This document shows positions 1 to 11,262 of a stretch of DNA of 64,000 bases, in pieces; the first letter of the stretch is position 1; every line of letters begins with the position of its first letter. A program made the position numbers and the translations under genes. The notes below the pieces were generated by a model that did not search any database, was not told the DNA's origin, and saw only the letters and a list, made by a program, of their open reading frames with translations. Source of the stretch: Oegoconia quadripuncta (taxonomy: Eukaryota > Arthropoda > Insecta > Lepidoptera > Autostichidae); assembly GCA_949316235.1 (NCBI GenBank), contig OX438748.1:9799001-9863000 (forward strand), written 5' to 3'.

Positions 1-65
1 GTTTAGCTTTTGACACAGTTGATTTTTCTACACAAATCATTTCGTAATCTCGGCGGTATTTATTG

Positions 66-191
66 ACGACCGGTTGATGTAGTGGATAGTGACCCTGTCA
101 GCGAAACCAACGGTTGCGGGTTCGAAACCCGCTACGGGTAAATGTTTGTGTGATACATGATGATAGGTGTAAGTGTCCGAAATATTTATTC
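66..191 (+). mobile_element. SINE family A, copy A1 (internally deleted)
   Basis: The copy begins with a tRNA-like head: an A-box-like stretch (TGTAGTGGATAG) and a B box (GGTTCGAAACC). It then jumps to the family A tail motif 'ggtgtaagtgtccgaaatat', so the middle of the element is missing. Compare the fuller copies at 27297 and 58838. Such heads are internal Pol III promoters in active SINEs; this copy is probably inactive. Confidence 0.8.
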
Positions 192-1329
192 AATTTATAG
201 TTTAGATTGTTTGATTAGATTTCAATCCAGATTAGATTAGGTTTCCATCTTTATGTCATTTCTATTTTCAATACAATGTTATATTGTTAGGTTTCACCAG
301 CTACATAAAAATATGTAGCGTCCAAATAACTTACGAATTAACATTTAGCCAAGGCGTATAGTTAAATACACAGAACATGTCTCCACACAAACATCTTCAT
401 GATATTCGTAGCAAGGGCAGCCAACCGCTAAAACAGTTTTATTCTATACCATAAATTCGACCAATTACCGAGAAGGGGAAGAGGGGCCATTTGTCACAGG
501 CAGAAAAAAACTGTGCCGGCCCGCGACCCGTCAGTCCATCTGTCCGCCTGGGACCTACGTCAAAACCCTGTTGACTGACAGATCGTATTTATAACCCCAC
601 TTGCAATTGAGAACGAAATGTTTGGGTAGATCTTATACGAACCACATATTAAAGAAGAAAGGAATAAAGAAGCTTTTCTATTGCGGACGCTTCAAAATGG
701 GTACCTGTGTATCGAAAATAATATTATATATTAAAGGACCATTTACAGCGCGAGCTGGAAACATTTAATTTTTTGGTGTATTTTTGGGATTCTTTCATTA
801 AAATGCATAAAATTAAATAATGTAATCAATATATGTTATATTTCGATGGTAATTTATTTCTACTAAGTATTTCATAATAATTAAGCAACAAAAGTGAAAT
901 AAATGTAAAATACACGTAAAATTTTAATATTGCGGCTTAACTTTGTTAATGCACTGTTAAGGGTGATCTCGGGTAAATACACATCAACATTCTAAACTAG
1001 TCCTTTTTAGATTTATACACTTAGCAGCGCAAAATTTTGAGAATTTACCTTAATTCCATCAATCTGAATTGAGTTGAGAGTTACTCGGCGTCTCTTTGAT
1101 GGGTGTGATTCGATATGACGTCATCCAATTAACAAAAGCTATCGCAAAGGCTAAATTAAAGTGACAGTGGGCAGCCCACATTTGCAAAGATGTGGAACTG
1201 TTGGATGGAGCAAAGAGAAGAATCGCAATAGCTGTGGACATAATTCATATTATTGATGATGATAATGAAGCTGGACCAGTGAACCAACAACGCCACTATT
1301 ATTAATCTATAGTATTTGTCTCAATGGAT
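192..1329. other. Unassigned AT-rich sequence
   Basis: No gene or recognised repeat. A GC-richer patch lies at about 478-605 (ggcccgcgacccgtcagtcc). The 60-codon frame on the minus strand at 1059-1241 has no recognisable motif. Confidence 0.5.
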
Positions 1330-1340
1330 CCTATCCTCTT

Positions 1341-1675
1341 GTGCTACCCACCATAAAATTTAAATTAAAGACCTCTACGTGTCGGACTTTGCCTTATTTC
1401 TTGCCAAATTTCATGATTCTAGATCAACGAGAGTACCCTAAAGGGTTTGATTTATTTGCTAGTGTCAAAATATATGTAAGTGCCGTATTTTTTTCATTTA
1501 TACGGGCCCAAAGGGCTATAGATTTAATTGCAAAGTATTGGCTATTAATTTGGACTTGGCAAGTGCACAGGTTGCTGAAAAAACGGGCCTTGACAGACAG
1601 ACGAAGAACGAGTGGTCCTACTAGTATAAGAGCGCCTTTTTTCCTTTTAAAGTACAGAATCCTAAAAACGACCAG
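1341..1675 (+). mobile_element. LINE 3' tail (copy T1)
   Basis: Three blocks occur in the order seen at the 3' ends of a widespread insect non-LTR retrotransposon group: 'aaatttcatgattctag' near 1410, 'cttgacagacagacgaag' near 1590, and a T-rich block ending 'gaatcctaaaaacg' near 1670. A 124-codon open frame covers the region but shows no protein domain and is a chance frame through the tail. A second copy is at 4855. Confidence 0.65.
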
Positions 1676-1814
1676 AAGAAGGCTAATAAGGAAGGTATCT
1701 CGTGTGCTTATCTAACCAGTTGAAATTATTAAATTATGTAAAGGGATTAGGAAATATTGTTTCTTTTTTATTAATATCAAAGGTGATGCGGTAGTACCCT
1801 AAACCAATGAGCAT

Positions 1815-1928
1815 TTATGAATAATTCTATGAGAGCGAATGAAGCAAAAGATATGTGTCTGGATCGTAGCAATTGGAAGTCTGTGCTCTCTGCCTACCCC
1901 TACGGGAAACAGGCGTGACTGTATGTAT
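1815..1928. repeat. Dispersed repeat with 'ctacccctacggg' core
   Basis: It carries 'ctgcctacccctacggg' followed by 'caggcgtgactgtatgtat', a motif I recall from lepidopteran repeats. It ends in an (ATA)n run that abuts the family B SINE. Class unknown. Confidence 0.45.
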
Positions 1929-1937
1929 ATATAATAA

Positions 1938-2185
1938 TAATAATAAATGTCTTTGTACAAATGCACAGCGCCATCTAGGTCCACAGTAAGCATCTAGGCT
2001 AGGATATCAGACGGTTGAAAAACTACACAAATACATTTTTTTTGTAAAAAAATACATGTATCAATGAAAAACATCCATCACTCGGGAACACATGTCTGTA
2101 TTCATCATACAAAAATAATGCCCCTAGCGGGATTCGCACCCGCGACCATTTGGTATAGTAGCAGAGATTCTAACCACTACATGAC
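1938..2185 (-). mobile_element. SINE family B, copy B1
   Basis: Read on the minus strand, the tRNA-like head (B box with one change, GGTGCGAATCCCG) lies at the right end. The family tail, containing 'ccagatggttgataaac'-type and 'agcgccatctaggtcc' blocks, lies at the left. The head is diverged beyond about 2182. Confidence 0.85.
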
Positions 2186-2818
2186 ATGCCATGCAAGACT
2201 GCAACGTCGACGAATTTTCTTTTACGTTCATCAAACAATAGGCTATACGATAACAAGGCATTAGTATTGGACAGATAATCCTGTCCAACAGTACTATCCA
2301 CAACCAACCCGCAAAAGTATAACCAAAATTAAAGTAACAACCAATAACTGTTCTTTTCCACTTTCGCCTAACACCAAACTGAGCACTTCCGATACTTTGT
2401 ACACTGGTTTATAGCTAAGAAATACGACAAGTCGGCACGAAGAATAATCTTCATCGCGGAGCTTACCTGAAGATAGGATAGGAGAACGGAATCGTCGCGA
2501 TACACTTACTCCGTGAGAGCGCTTTAAGAACTTATATGATCTCTATAAATAAAAAAAACCGCTTAAATGCTAGTAAGACTCCTTAAGAGTTCCTTATCAT
2601 GTTTGAAATTAGTTATCTCGATTGTAGTTAAAACGTTAAGCTACAAGTATTTATTTTAACGTAAGATCATATCATTTGTTCATTGTTTAGATATAGTTTG
2701 AGACTAGATGATTGGTGTTTAGTTAGTATTTATCATTTTTATTTATTTATAATTTTATAATTTTTGAGAGCTGATATAAATAATTTTAAAATAATTTTGT
2801 CATTATGATAGTCACAAA
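2186..2818. other. Unassigned sequence
   Basis: No gene seen. 'gtttgagactagatgattggtg' at 2695-2716 is a weak, isolated match to the family A tail. Confidence 0.45.
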
Positions 2819-2998
2819 TGGCTATCTAAGTCTGCCACCAAACAGCAATTGTGTTCCGGTTGGCAGAGATTAGATAGCCAGTCCCCCAAATAAGATGGGG
2901 TTTCCAGGTAAGTATGCTTCCACCGTCGGCCTCATCGTCATTTAACAAGCTGTGATTGAGGACAAGTGCTAATCCGTTGTGCATTAAAAAAAAAATTA
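2819..2998 (+). mobile_element. SINE family C, copy C1 (5' truncated)
   Basis: Body and tail of family C: 'ggctatctaagtctgcc' pairs with 'ggcagagattagatagcc', followed by the 'cttccacc(g/t)tcggcctcat' tail block and an A-rich end. The tRNA-like head is missing. Confidence 0.85.
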
Positions 2999-3919
2999 TG
3001 TAATCACCTTTTGCTTATGTGATATCGACATGATATAAATTTATTTCTTACGTTAATTATATTCTCTGTTACAATGTTATAAGAGGTATTAACTGTATAC
3101 GCGCGATTACTAAAAATTACGTTTATAGTGAACTATTTTTATTATTCAAGTATTTTTTTTCATTTAAATCATCAGTAAGCGAATAAAATGTGTGTATTGA
3201 CTGTATTGCCGAAACCCTCCCCTTTATAATTTTAACACTGGTATAATAAAGTAACCTGACTCTACCTGCTATTGACGTACCTATAACTAGTATCCCTGTA
3301 TGTAGGGCTCGTGTGGGTGAAACGTATACCATTGATATGCATCTGCGTCACTTCCCTCGTCAGCTGAGCGCGAAATCGGGTTAATTCGGGACGGAACAGT
3401 TCGAATTCGGAACTGGGGGTGCGATTCTTATAAATTTGCGTATTACTCGTGTAAATGTTGTTCGAAAATGCGGTCATGGATGTAATGATAATGATTTTCT
3501 GCTAAACTTACATTTCTACTGAATTTATTGTCGATTTACCAAAAGAATTGTAATATACCATAATCAATTTTATCCATATTACATACAAAAGCTTATGATT
3601 TGCTCCCTGGTCTTGTACATTGCCGTAATTTTCTTCCAATGAAAATTTTGCCTACTGACCTAGACACTTGAATACAAATGACGTTTTGTTTCGTAGACCA
3701 TCTGATCCGAAAGGATTGTTTGGTTGTAAACGCTTTATTGTACAAAATGATATTAATTAGTTTTAAATACTAAAAATTAAACCAGTACATTGGTGTATAA
3801 TATAAATACATCCATAGCGAGATTTCTTCCAGACTACCATATGGTTAGAGAACAGTCAAATTAGTGCAAAGTTAAAACTAAAATTGTTGTAATGAAAAAA
3901 TTAAAAAATGAAAAAAAAA
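2999..3919. other. Unassigned sequence
   Basis: No gene seen. A GC-richer patch at 3285-3430 contains 'atatgcat' and 'tgcgtcac', which could be regulatory motifs but are also expected by chance. Confidence 0.4.
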
Positions 3920-4113
3920 ATGATCATCCGATCAGCCAAGGCATGGAACTCCCTTCCGGCATCAGTCTTTCCTGAATCCTACAACCTTTGGATCTTCAAG
4001 AGCAGAGTGAATAGGCATTTACTGGGATCGCGTGCTTCATCTTCGACCACAACGTCACTTTCCATCAGGTGAGATTGTGGTCAAACGCGAATCCAGTCAA
4101 TCATAAAAAAAAA
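3920..4113 (+). mobile_element. LINE family D 3' fragment, copy D1
   Basis: A 5'-truncated non-LTR retrotransposon end: a short coding remnant, then a 3' end terminating in A-rich sequence. A-rich runs flank both ends (3911-3920 and 4104-4112), so a target duplication cannot be read reliably. Related tails are at 15908, 26064 and 33775. The tail is similar to that of SINE family C. Confidence 0.75.
3926..4072 (+). pseudogene. C-terminus of a Jockey/CR1-like LINE ORF2
   Basis: 48 uninterrupted codons end at TGA 4070-4072. The translation contains 'AWNSLPASVFPESYNL' followed by 'FKSRVNRHLLG'. The W-N-S-L-P ... F-K-x-R-V-N pattern is the usual C-terminal signature of Jockey/CR1-group reverse-transcriptase proteins. 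The catalytic RT domain is absent because the element is 5' truncated, so this cannot be functional. Confidence 0.7.
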
Positions 4114-4309
4114 TGGCACAAAATATTAGATTCAAGGATCCTACATAAATAGAAGGTAATGAGATATTTATAACTAAGGAATACTCAAATATTATATAGG
4201 TATATGTATATAATATTTGAGAGAAAGGTTTTTATTAATTATAAATATTTCCACACAAAAGTTACTAACAAAATATCACCATAATCATATCAAAAGTGGA
4301 AAATTAGGC

Positions 4310-4500
4310 CTCTCCCATAGATTTTCAGAGCGACCTTGCGAGTGGAAGTCCTACGCTGCACATGCCGGTGCCTCACGGGCCATCAGTTCTTCGCGATATG
4401 TCCTGCCCACTGCCACCTTAGTTTACTAAATTGCTGGGTCATGTCGGTGACCTTCGTTCGTCTATGGATTTCTTCACGTAGTAAAACGCCGAGCATCACC
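4310..4500 (-). pseudogene. RTE-like LINE ORF C-terminus
   Basis: On the minus strand, from 4496 to a stop at 4383-4385, 37 codons contain 'MLGVLLREEIHRRTKV' and 'KLRWQWAGHIA'. These match the conserved region just after the reverse transcriptase in RTE-clade elements. A frameshift follows. Near 4310-4345 another frame gives 'RSL*KSMGEA', where the usual W has become a stop. It is a broken remnant of one LINE. Confidence 0.75.
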
Positions 4501-4799
4501 CATTCTTACCACCACATCGCTCATTCTTATGAAGCCCATAGTATCACGAATGCTGCCCTTCCGAATTAGATTTGTCGATTGGCCTGTTTATCGATAACAA
4601 AATAGAAAGTTTACTAATACAGATAATAAAAAAATATTTCGATATAGGTATTAAATAAAAAAAAGATTTAGTTACAAGTACGACTAAAGTGCAATGAGGA
4701 TTAAACTTAAACACGTGTTTGGTTGTTGATTAGTCAATCTAATATATTAACCCCTAATAATGTTGGTCTCGTACACACAAGGGATTTTAAATAGATGAA

Positions 4800-4818
4800 T
4801 TTATATATATATATATTT
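4800..4818. repeat. (AT)n microsatellite
   Basis: Pure alternating AT run. Confidence 0.9.
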
Positions 4819-4854
4819 ACGTGTCACACAGAACTTCCTTCATGCTAAACTTCA

Positions 4855-5070
4855 AGATTGCAGGCCATCCTATAGATTTTTATGATATAACAGTGAGTGG
4901 GATTCTAGAAACCTGTTTTTTTAGCAGTGTTATACTATTCGAAATTAATTTTAACTTAACACTTCCAGCGTTTCTGAGAAAAGGGCATCGACACATAGAC
5001 AGACAGAAGTACAAGAAAAGCGATCCCATAAATACCTTTTTTACCTTTTGGGTTAGGGAATCCGAAAAAT
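4855..5070 (+). mobile_element. LINE 3' tail (copy T2)
   Basis: Same tail type as 1341-1675: 'acatagacagacagaag', a 'gcgatcccataaat' block, then 'ttaccttttgggt' and 'gaatccgaaaaatg'. Open frames of 83 codons on both strands carry no motif. Confidence 0.6.
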
Positions 5071-5324
5071 GAGCAAAAAAAATTAAGAGCTTTATAATAT
5101 TTCGAATGAATAGTCCACGCGTTCCATACAAAAGCAGCTGGTTATTCTGTTGGTTTCAGAATAGCGCCTCTCGATCTGAAGCCCGACTCACGACCGCAAG
5201 TATAAATGGACCTAATTAACTCGGTATCGATTTCGTTGAACATTGCCTTATCTCTTGAAGCTTGCTGTTAAAGGCTAATGGTATCATGTCAGAGTTTCAG
5301 CGATATTGCTAAATTATGTTCACT

Positions 5325-5445
5325 ATCATCATCATACAAATGTCCAGTATAGGACATAAGACCCTCCCTTTTCATGGACTTTTGTAATGAAAATCTAGGT
5401 CAATACCTAATCGCCACACTGGCTAAGCGAGTTGGCTAGGTATAC
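5325..5445 (-). mobile_element. RTE-like LINE or SINE-E tail fragment
   Basis: Read on the minus strand it contains 'ccaactcgc' and 'cagtgtggcgatta', then a degenerate 'gagggtcttatgtcc' block, and ends in ATGATGATGATA. This is the shared end of RTE LINEs and SINE family E, and the copy is too decayed to tell which. Confidence 0.5.
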
Positions 5446-5502
5446 ATTAGATAGACCGATTAAACGACAGTTAAAAGAAAACTTTAATCACTTAATAAAA
5501 AA

Positions 5503-5597
5503 ATAATACACAACGGTTAAGACTTGTCCTCAATCACACCTTATGTTAAGTGAAAATGTGGCCGAAGGTGGAAGCGTAGTTACCCGGAAACCCAAAT
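5503..5597 (-). mobile_element. SINE family C, copy C2 (3' part only)
   Basis: Only the family C tail is present, in reverse: 'cacaacggttaagac', 'cctcaatcacacctt', 'ccgaaggtggaagcg', 'acccggaaaccc'. Confidence 0.8.
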
Positions 5598-5984
5598 ATT
5601 TATATTATTTTCTAAATAAAATTATTTGGGGAATGTAGAATATGAAAGAAGCTGGGTATATACCTACCTATTCTATGTCTGTTACCTCACGTTGATCTCG
5701 GAAGACTTGGCAGCTACCTGATCTTCCACTTGATCTTCAACAGTAGCACAAATACGCTAACCACAAGAAACCTTCACAGATGTATTATCTTATTTTTGCG
5801 ATAAATCAATCCTATAACCCGTGATATCCTAATTGTAATCGATAAGAAAATGGTAGTTGGTAGAAATTAGGACACAAACTTGGAAGACGGACGTGAGTGT
5901 GTTTTTTTTTACTTGTTTACGTCTTTAAATTTAATATTAACATGTAATTATTAATCTACTACATTATAAAACCAGATACGACCT
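5598..5984. other. Unassigned sequence
   Basis: AT-rich, nothing recognised. Confidence 0.5.
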
Positions 5985-6246
5985 TTGACGACCAGTAGTG
6001 GTTAGAAACTATGACAGCTATATCAAAAGGTCGCGGGTTCGAGCCCGCTAGGGGTTATATGTTTGTATGGTGAAGACAGACATGTGTTCCCGAGTTATGG
6101 TTGTTTATGGATGATTTACAAAAAAAAGTATTTGTGTAGTTTATCAACCATCTGGTATCCATAATACTCGTACAAGCCTAGTTGCTTAGTGCGGAACTAG
6201 ATGGTGCTATGTGTATGTATAAAGATATTTATTTATTTACTTAAAA
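5985..6246 (+). mobile_element. SINE family B, copy B2
   Basis: Complete layout: tRNA-like head with B box 'gggttcgagcccgc', then 'atgtgttcccgagttatgg', 'gtttatcaaccatctggtat', 'gaactagatggtgct' and a (TTTA)n-like end. This is one of the fuller copies of the family. Confidence 0.88.
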
Positions 6247-7599
6247 AATTTTATTGAACTGTAAGGCTCCACTCTTTATCTCGAGAGTGTAATATCAGAT
6301 CTTAACTAAAGGTATATAGGGCTACCTTGGTGGTAAACTCTAACCTAACCCTAAAATATTAATATTTGATCTGCTTCTATTCATTAGTGCATTAGCCTCA
6401 TTTCTGCATTAAAATAATAATACCTTAGTAACATTTCAGCCCCGGCTGATGAGACCGCTTCATTTAAAGTGATTTAAATTTATAATAAAACCGTATGGTC
6501 GTAATAACAGTACTAATAAATATTTAACGTTCCACTCTACTATAACAACTGCTGAACGTAATGAAATGTAAATTTGTATTCGCAAAGTAAAAATAAACGT
6601 TCTTTCAAACGTAACACCTTATTTTGAAGCATTTCGCCGTGCTGCAACTAACAATTTCCATACGATAGATGCAAAGAAAATTGTAGTATGAAGTTTTTAA
6701 ACCATGCCTCAATTTATATCAACAATAAAATTTTATATAGTTCCTTGTTCTCATATTGTATACATGCACGTTTTATTGGATCTATAAAATATCAGAACGT
6801 TACGATCCACAAAACTCAGCACTGGATTTAGTTGATCCTGACATTATTCTTTTAAGGACTGCCAAATAAACGGCGAAAAGTATGTAAATGCCATGTGAAC
6901 TGCAATTTATGTATCTACATACACATGTAATATCCTTTAAATGTCAAATATGTATGCAGTAAATAGTCTAAAATGTAGGCGGAGAAAAGAACATCTTGTT
7001 TTATTTTGTTCTATGTAGGTAGTAGACCTTTTGCCTGGATTTTAATAAACCGTTTCTCCTTGGTTTACTACTTTTTATATACTTGTTCACTTGGTGTTAA
7101 TCTTAAATCTTGAATATAAGTAAAGGAGATAGCTACTCTATACTGCGGAGTAACACGGCCAGTATTTTTTATTTTTTCTTTATTTATTTGAGAGAAAACA
7201 GTTGCTTACATAAATTATATAAGTAGCTCATGTACTCTTAAAATATTACATATTTGTTAACTTATAGTCTCCTACATTACATAATCTAAGGTGCATTAGG
7301 TAAATTACATAACATAAAATAAAATCAATATAAAATAAAATTTAATCCGTAACTTAATTTAGAAGTACTCATGTTCGATGAACGAATGAATTATTTAACG
7401 AAGAACTAGTTGATGATTGAACAGAGTTACCAAACACGATTCATCTACCAAACTTAATTTCGAAATATTTAGTACTTTGAACGATTCTTTAAGTGAATTA
7501 TACGAAGTTGCTAAAATATTATTTTTATTCTTGAATATGTCAGTAGTCGTGACGGATCAGTTATTTCTTTTAAATTAGAGAAGTTAAGTAACCTCTGAC
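6247..7599. other. Unassigned AT-rich sequence
   Basis: No gene or clear family. The T-rich start and flanking sequence at about 7155-7320 look like an antisense LINE end, but I cannot place them. Confidence 0.4.
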
Positions 7600-8375
7600 G
7601 GGCCTCAATTCTACTAAATACATGATGATTCAATGACAAGTCAACGGGACGTCAGAACGTCAAACGGTAGTCTAATGTTCTATGAAAGGCCATAGATAGA
7701 CCAATGATCTACCAATCAACCAAATAGGTAGTCTATTAAACAATGATCAATCAATGGCAAATTACTTGTTGTCAAATTGGTATGCTACTCCTTATTTGAC
7801 GTTTCATACGATCATGATTGTACCAATGATTGACAGATGTGGTGTCACTTTACAAAAGTAGCCTAGAAAACAAAATTGTTCATCTGGCGCTCCCGACTTC
7901 TTATAAATTCACGTGAATTTCTCAGATTATAGTGTTGGCGTCTTAGATTAATGATTGGTCTCCGCGCCGCTACGTCTAGATACCGCACTATGAAGAAAAA
8001 ACAGGTTCCTGAATGCGGCAACTCAATATTGTAGTGTGTAGATTTTACTTACATGTGATACCAGTATCTTTCTTGTTTATTGTATATAAACTCTTTTGGA
8101 AATAAACAATTTTATCAATCAAAATTCTATGATGGAACTTGACAAAATTAATGGCTGTATGGAATAACTTCTTTTGCCTTACCCGAAAGTGAAAACAACA
8201 AAATGGAAGATCTATCTTTAATCATATAATTGTCATCCAGTTGTCATCCAGTTGTCATCCAGTCATGAAACCGACAAACTTGAGTAGGCTACCAATTTTC
8301 TCTGATCGTTCGTAGGTATTGTTGCTGTATGACATCTGTCGGGTGATTTTTATTAATATAGTAGAATTGAGGCCC
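7600..8375 (+). mobile_element. Non-autonomous DNA transposon H, copy 1
   Basis: Terminal inverted repeats of 17 bp (GGGCCTCAATTCTACTA at left, its complement at right). No coding capacity. The subterminal region is rich in CAATGAT/CCAATCA-type words. The termini read (C)AGGGCC..., which suggests but does not prove a hAT-type element, because no 8-bp target duplication is visible. It is nearly identical to the copy at 8552 apart from a 245-bp indel. Strand is arbitrary. Confidence 0.75.
8230..8262. repeat. 11-bp minisatellite, three units
   Basis: Three exact copies of 'ttgtcatccag' inside element H copy 1. Element H copy 2 has the same array. Confidence 0.95.
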
Positions 8376-8551
8376 TGTTCGTTTAGTGACTTTTTCATAC
8401 CGTGAGATGAGATAGAAAGGTACGTTAAATAGTCAGTTTCGGTTGCAATGAAGACAGTCGTTAGGCTTTGGCCTGCCTTGCAGTTGCTTTGGCAGTTTGA
8501 AAAAAAAAACATTACCACCATTTGGCTGGTCCGACACAAATCCACCAATCA
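8376..8551. other. Spacer between the two H elements
   Basis: 176 bp without a match to element H. It ends with 'gacacaaatccaccaatc' (8533-8550), which also occurs in full near 17355-17372, so the spacer may hold part of another dispersed repeat. Confidence 0.5.
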
Positions 8552-9572
8552 GGGCCTCAATTCTACTAAATACATGATGATTCAATGACAAGTCAACGGG
8601 ACGTCAGAACGTCAAACGGTAGTCTAATGTTCTATGAAAGACCATAGATAGACCAATGATCTACCAATCAACCAAATAGGTAGTCTATTAAACAATGATC
8701 AATCAATGGCAAATTACTTGTTGTCAAATTGGTATGCTACTCCTTATTTGACGTTTCATACGATCATGATTGTACCAATGATTGACAGATGTGGTGTCAC
8801 TTTACAAAAGTAGCCTAGAAAACAAAATTGTTCATCTGGCGCTCCCGACTTCTTATAAATTCACGTGAATTTCTCAGATTATAGTGTTGGCGTCTTAGAT
8901 TAATGATTGGTCTCCGCGCCGCTACGACTAGATACCGCACTATGAAGAAAAAACAGGTTCCTGAATGCGGCAACTCAATATTGTAGTGTGTAGATTTTAC
9001 TTACATGTGATACCAGTATCTTTCTTGTTTTTTGTAGTATTGTTATTACATAGTTTGACTACGCAAACCGGCATTTTGCTTCAGTCTTAAACCAAAATTT
9101 GAAATTTAAATTTAAATACAAGGCAATCGAAATACCTGCCGCGGTTTTTTGACAATGACTTTTTTACAAACTTTTTTTGGCTAGTATGCTGGGTTAGTTG
9201 TGCAACAAAAACAGCCAATAATCAATAAAACATGTGTTTTGTTGTTTATATTGTTCAAAGTTATAAATATAATGAATTGTATATAAACTCTTTTGGAAAT
9301 AAACAATTTTATCAATCAAAATTCTATGATGGAACTTGACAAAATTAATGGCTGTATGGAATAACTTCTTTTGCCTTACCCGAAAGTGAAAACAACAAAA
9401 TGGAAGATCTATCTTTAATCATATAATTGTCATCCAGTTGTCATCCAGTTGTCATCCAGTCATGAAACCGACAAACTTTAGTAGGCTACCAATTTTCTCT
9501 GATCGTTCGTAGGTATTGTTGCTGTATGACATCTGTCGGGTGATTTTTATTAATATAGTAGAATTGAGGCCC
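8552..9572 (+). mobile_element. Non-autonomous DNA transposon H, copy 2 (longer form)
   Basis: Same terminal inverted repeats and orientation as copy 1. I counted about three single-base differences by eye over the shared 776 bp. Copy 2 carries 245 extra bases at 9031-9275, between 'ttcttgttt' and 'attgtatata'. No transposase frame is present, so it would need an enzyme supplied in trans. Confidence 0.75.
9427..9459. repeat. 11-bp minisatellite, three units
   Basis: Same three 'ttgtcatccag' units as in copy 1, so the array predates the duplication of the element. Confidence 0.95.
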
Positions 9573-10664
9573 TGTACTGAACCCGCGAGGTGGAATGTGA
9601 GTACCGTATGATAATTATTTTCAATTAGGAAATTATTTTATATTTCCTGTTTCAAATTCTATTGATTTGATTTACAATGTGATTAACTCGTACATTTCCT
9701 ATTGTGCCGTAATTATTTTGTCGTTTATGTTAATGTAAACAAGTATATTTAATATAATAATATTAGAATTATATAACAGGCCATCATTAACCACTTCCCG
9801 GATAGATGGCCCTTCATCAGTGGAGACATTAATAACGACATATTCTACGGAAACACTCGTGGCATGAATGAGTGAGATGGTAATAAATAAACTGTAGTAA
9901 ATGTGGTAAGAATTATGAACATAGGCTTAATTGTTCATTTTAGAAGGTAACCTATTAGTGAGAGAGAAAGGATAAGACAACCGAATTTACATACGTAATC
10001 TTTCTAATTATAACATGAAACCTTCATATTTTGTGGAAATTATAAAAAATGTAGTGACTTGACCCAATGTTGTGCGACATGTAAACATGTGCGAGCTTGT
10101 CAGTAAATAAAAATTTCCTGCTCTAGTCGATACCTTATACGCCTCTATAAAATAAAAAAGATAGCGATCCCCCTCTTAAATGTCCGGATCTCATCAAAAT
10201 TTAAGTTAAAAAATAGTCAAAAACGTAAAAAATCTGTGAAAGTTTTTTCTATCTCGTTATATTTCGCAGCTGGTCAGAGGTTCTTTGACAGACAGTCGGA
10301 CAGGTGGATAGGTGGATGGACGGACGAATTTGGTACTTGCGGGGTTTATGTCAGCTATTAATTTATTTTGCAACTCTATTTAGAGCTATGCATACCTTGG
10401 CCAATGCATGTATTGCCATTCAACGTGGGGGTATTGCCAGCAACCTGGATACCCTCCCGCATGATCGGGACCTTCAAAGCGTTTCGGGGCAGACAACGCG
10501 TTTTGGAGTCTTCAAGTTGGTTGCTTTTCTACAATTTTTCGAGTTTTTTATTATGTTGTATATTTTGCGTTTTAGTGAGTAGTCTTTTCAAATACTGAAT
10601 ACAAAGAACATAAAGTAAGAACCTCACATTTAACATCGTTAAATTTTTCGCGATTTTATCCCAA
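9573..10664. other. Unassigned; possible decayed LINE tail at 10115-10330
   Basis: No gene. At 10265-10325 'ctttgacagacagtcggac' followed by GGTGGATAGG-type words resembles the LINE tails at 1341 and 4855, but the rest is too diverged. A GC-richer patch lies at 10425-10510. Confidence 0.35.
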
Positions 10665-10836
10665 AGGTGGTGGTCAGAGACATCCCAAATATTGGTGTTT
10701 GGGTGTTCTAAACTTTAAGAGGAGTTTAAAGCTTGAAACAACATCCACCAACATTCACCGTACGAAATATACGACACCCACGGGAAGAGATAGGTTGATT
10801 TTATTCTTTTTATGTGTCGAAACCACAGCACAATCT
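10665..10836 (+). mobile_element. Repeat family F, copy F1 (internal deletion)
   Basis: Family F order here: 'ggtggtcagagacatccc', 'gtgtttgggtgttc', 'cttgaaacaacatcca', then directly 'cgacacccacgggaagag'. The middle block present in other copies (cacgtgacag...gcaaatctat) is missing. Class unknown, with no coding capacity. Confidence 0.75.
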
Positions 10837-11262
10837 TCGACTCATTATTGTTTAATTAGGTATATGTCGCCATTTTAATACATTCATAAAAACATCTCAG
10901 TTACAAGCATTTACACAAACTTTACATAGCAAGATATTTTCATTTTTACCTTTCTCCAAACAGAATTCTCGAATACGAGTTTGTTAGGAAAAATAATAAC
11001 TCCAGTATAAATTTTCATGGGTACAGACGTTCCGTAGCGGGGACAGCTGGCAGACACAATTAAACGGTAAACGTATATATATACCTAGTACTACGTGGGG
11101 TCGAGGAACTTGGTGACACTTAAAATGCACACATAAAATTATTGCCAGACAAAAAGTAAAAAACGAATACAAGAGGGGTTGAAGTTAATCATCTCGTACA
11201 AAATAGCGACTATTAAAACAATATTCTTGCTCAATCTAAGAATATTTAGCATGTTTATATTA
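10837..11262. other. Unassigned sequence
   Basis: Nothing recognised. The 62-codon minus frame at 10984-11172 has no motif. Confidence 0.5.

Noticed and set aside
1341..1715. 124-codon open frame as a gene
   Set aside because: It coincides with a LINE 3' tail and contains no domain; basic residues come from the tail's AGA/CGA-rich blocks.
4821..5131. 83-codon frames on both strands
   Set aside because: They lie in a LINE 3' tail and mirror each other in extent; no domain.
7590..9585. 8-bp target duplications of a hAT element around the H copies
   Set aside because: I compared the bases next to each terminus ('aacctctg' and 'ttcgttta'; 'ccaccaat' and 'tactgaac') and they do not match, so the superfamily remains open.
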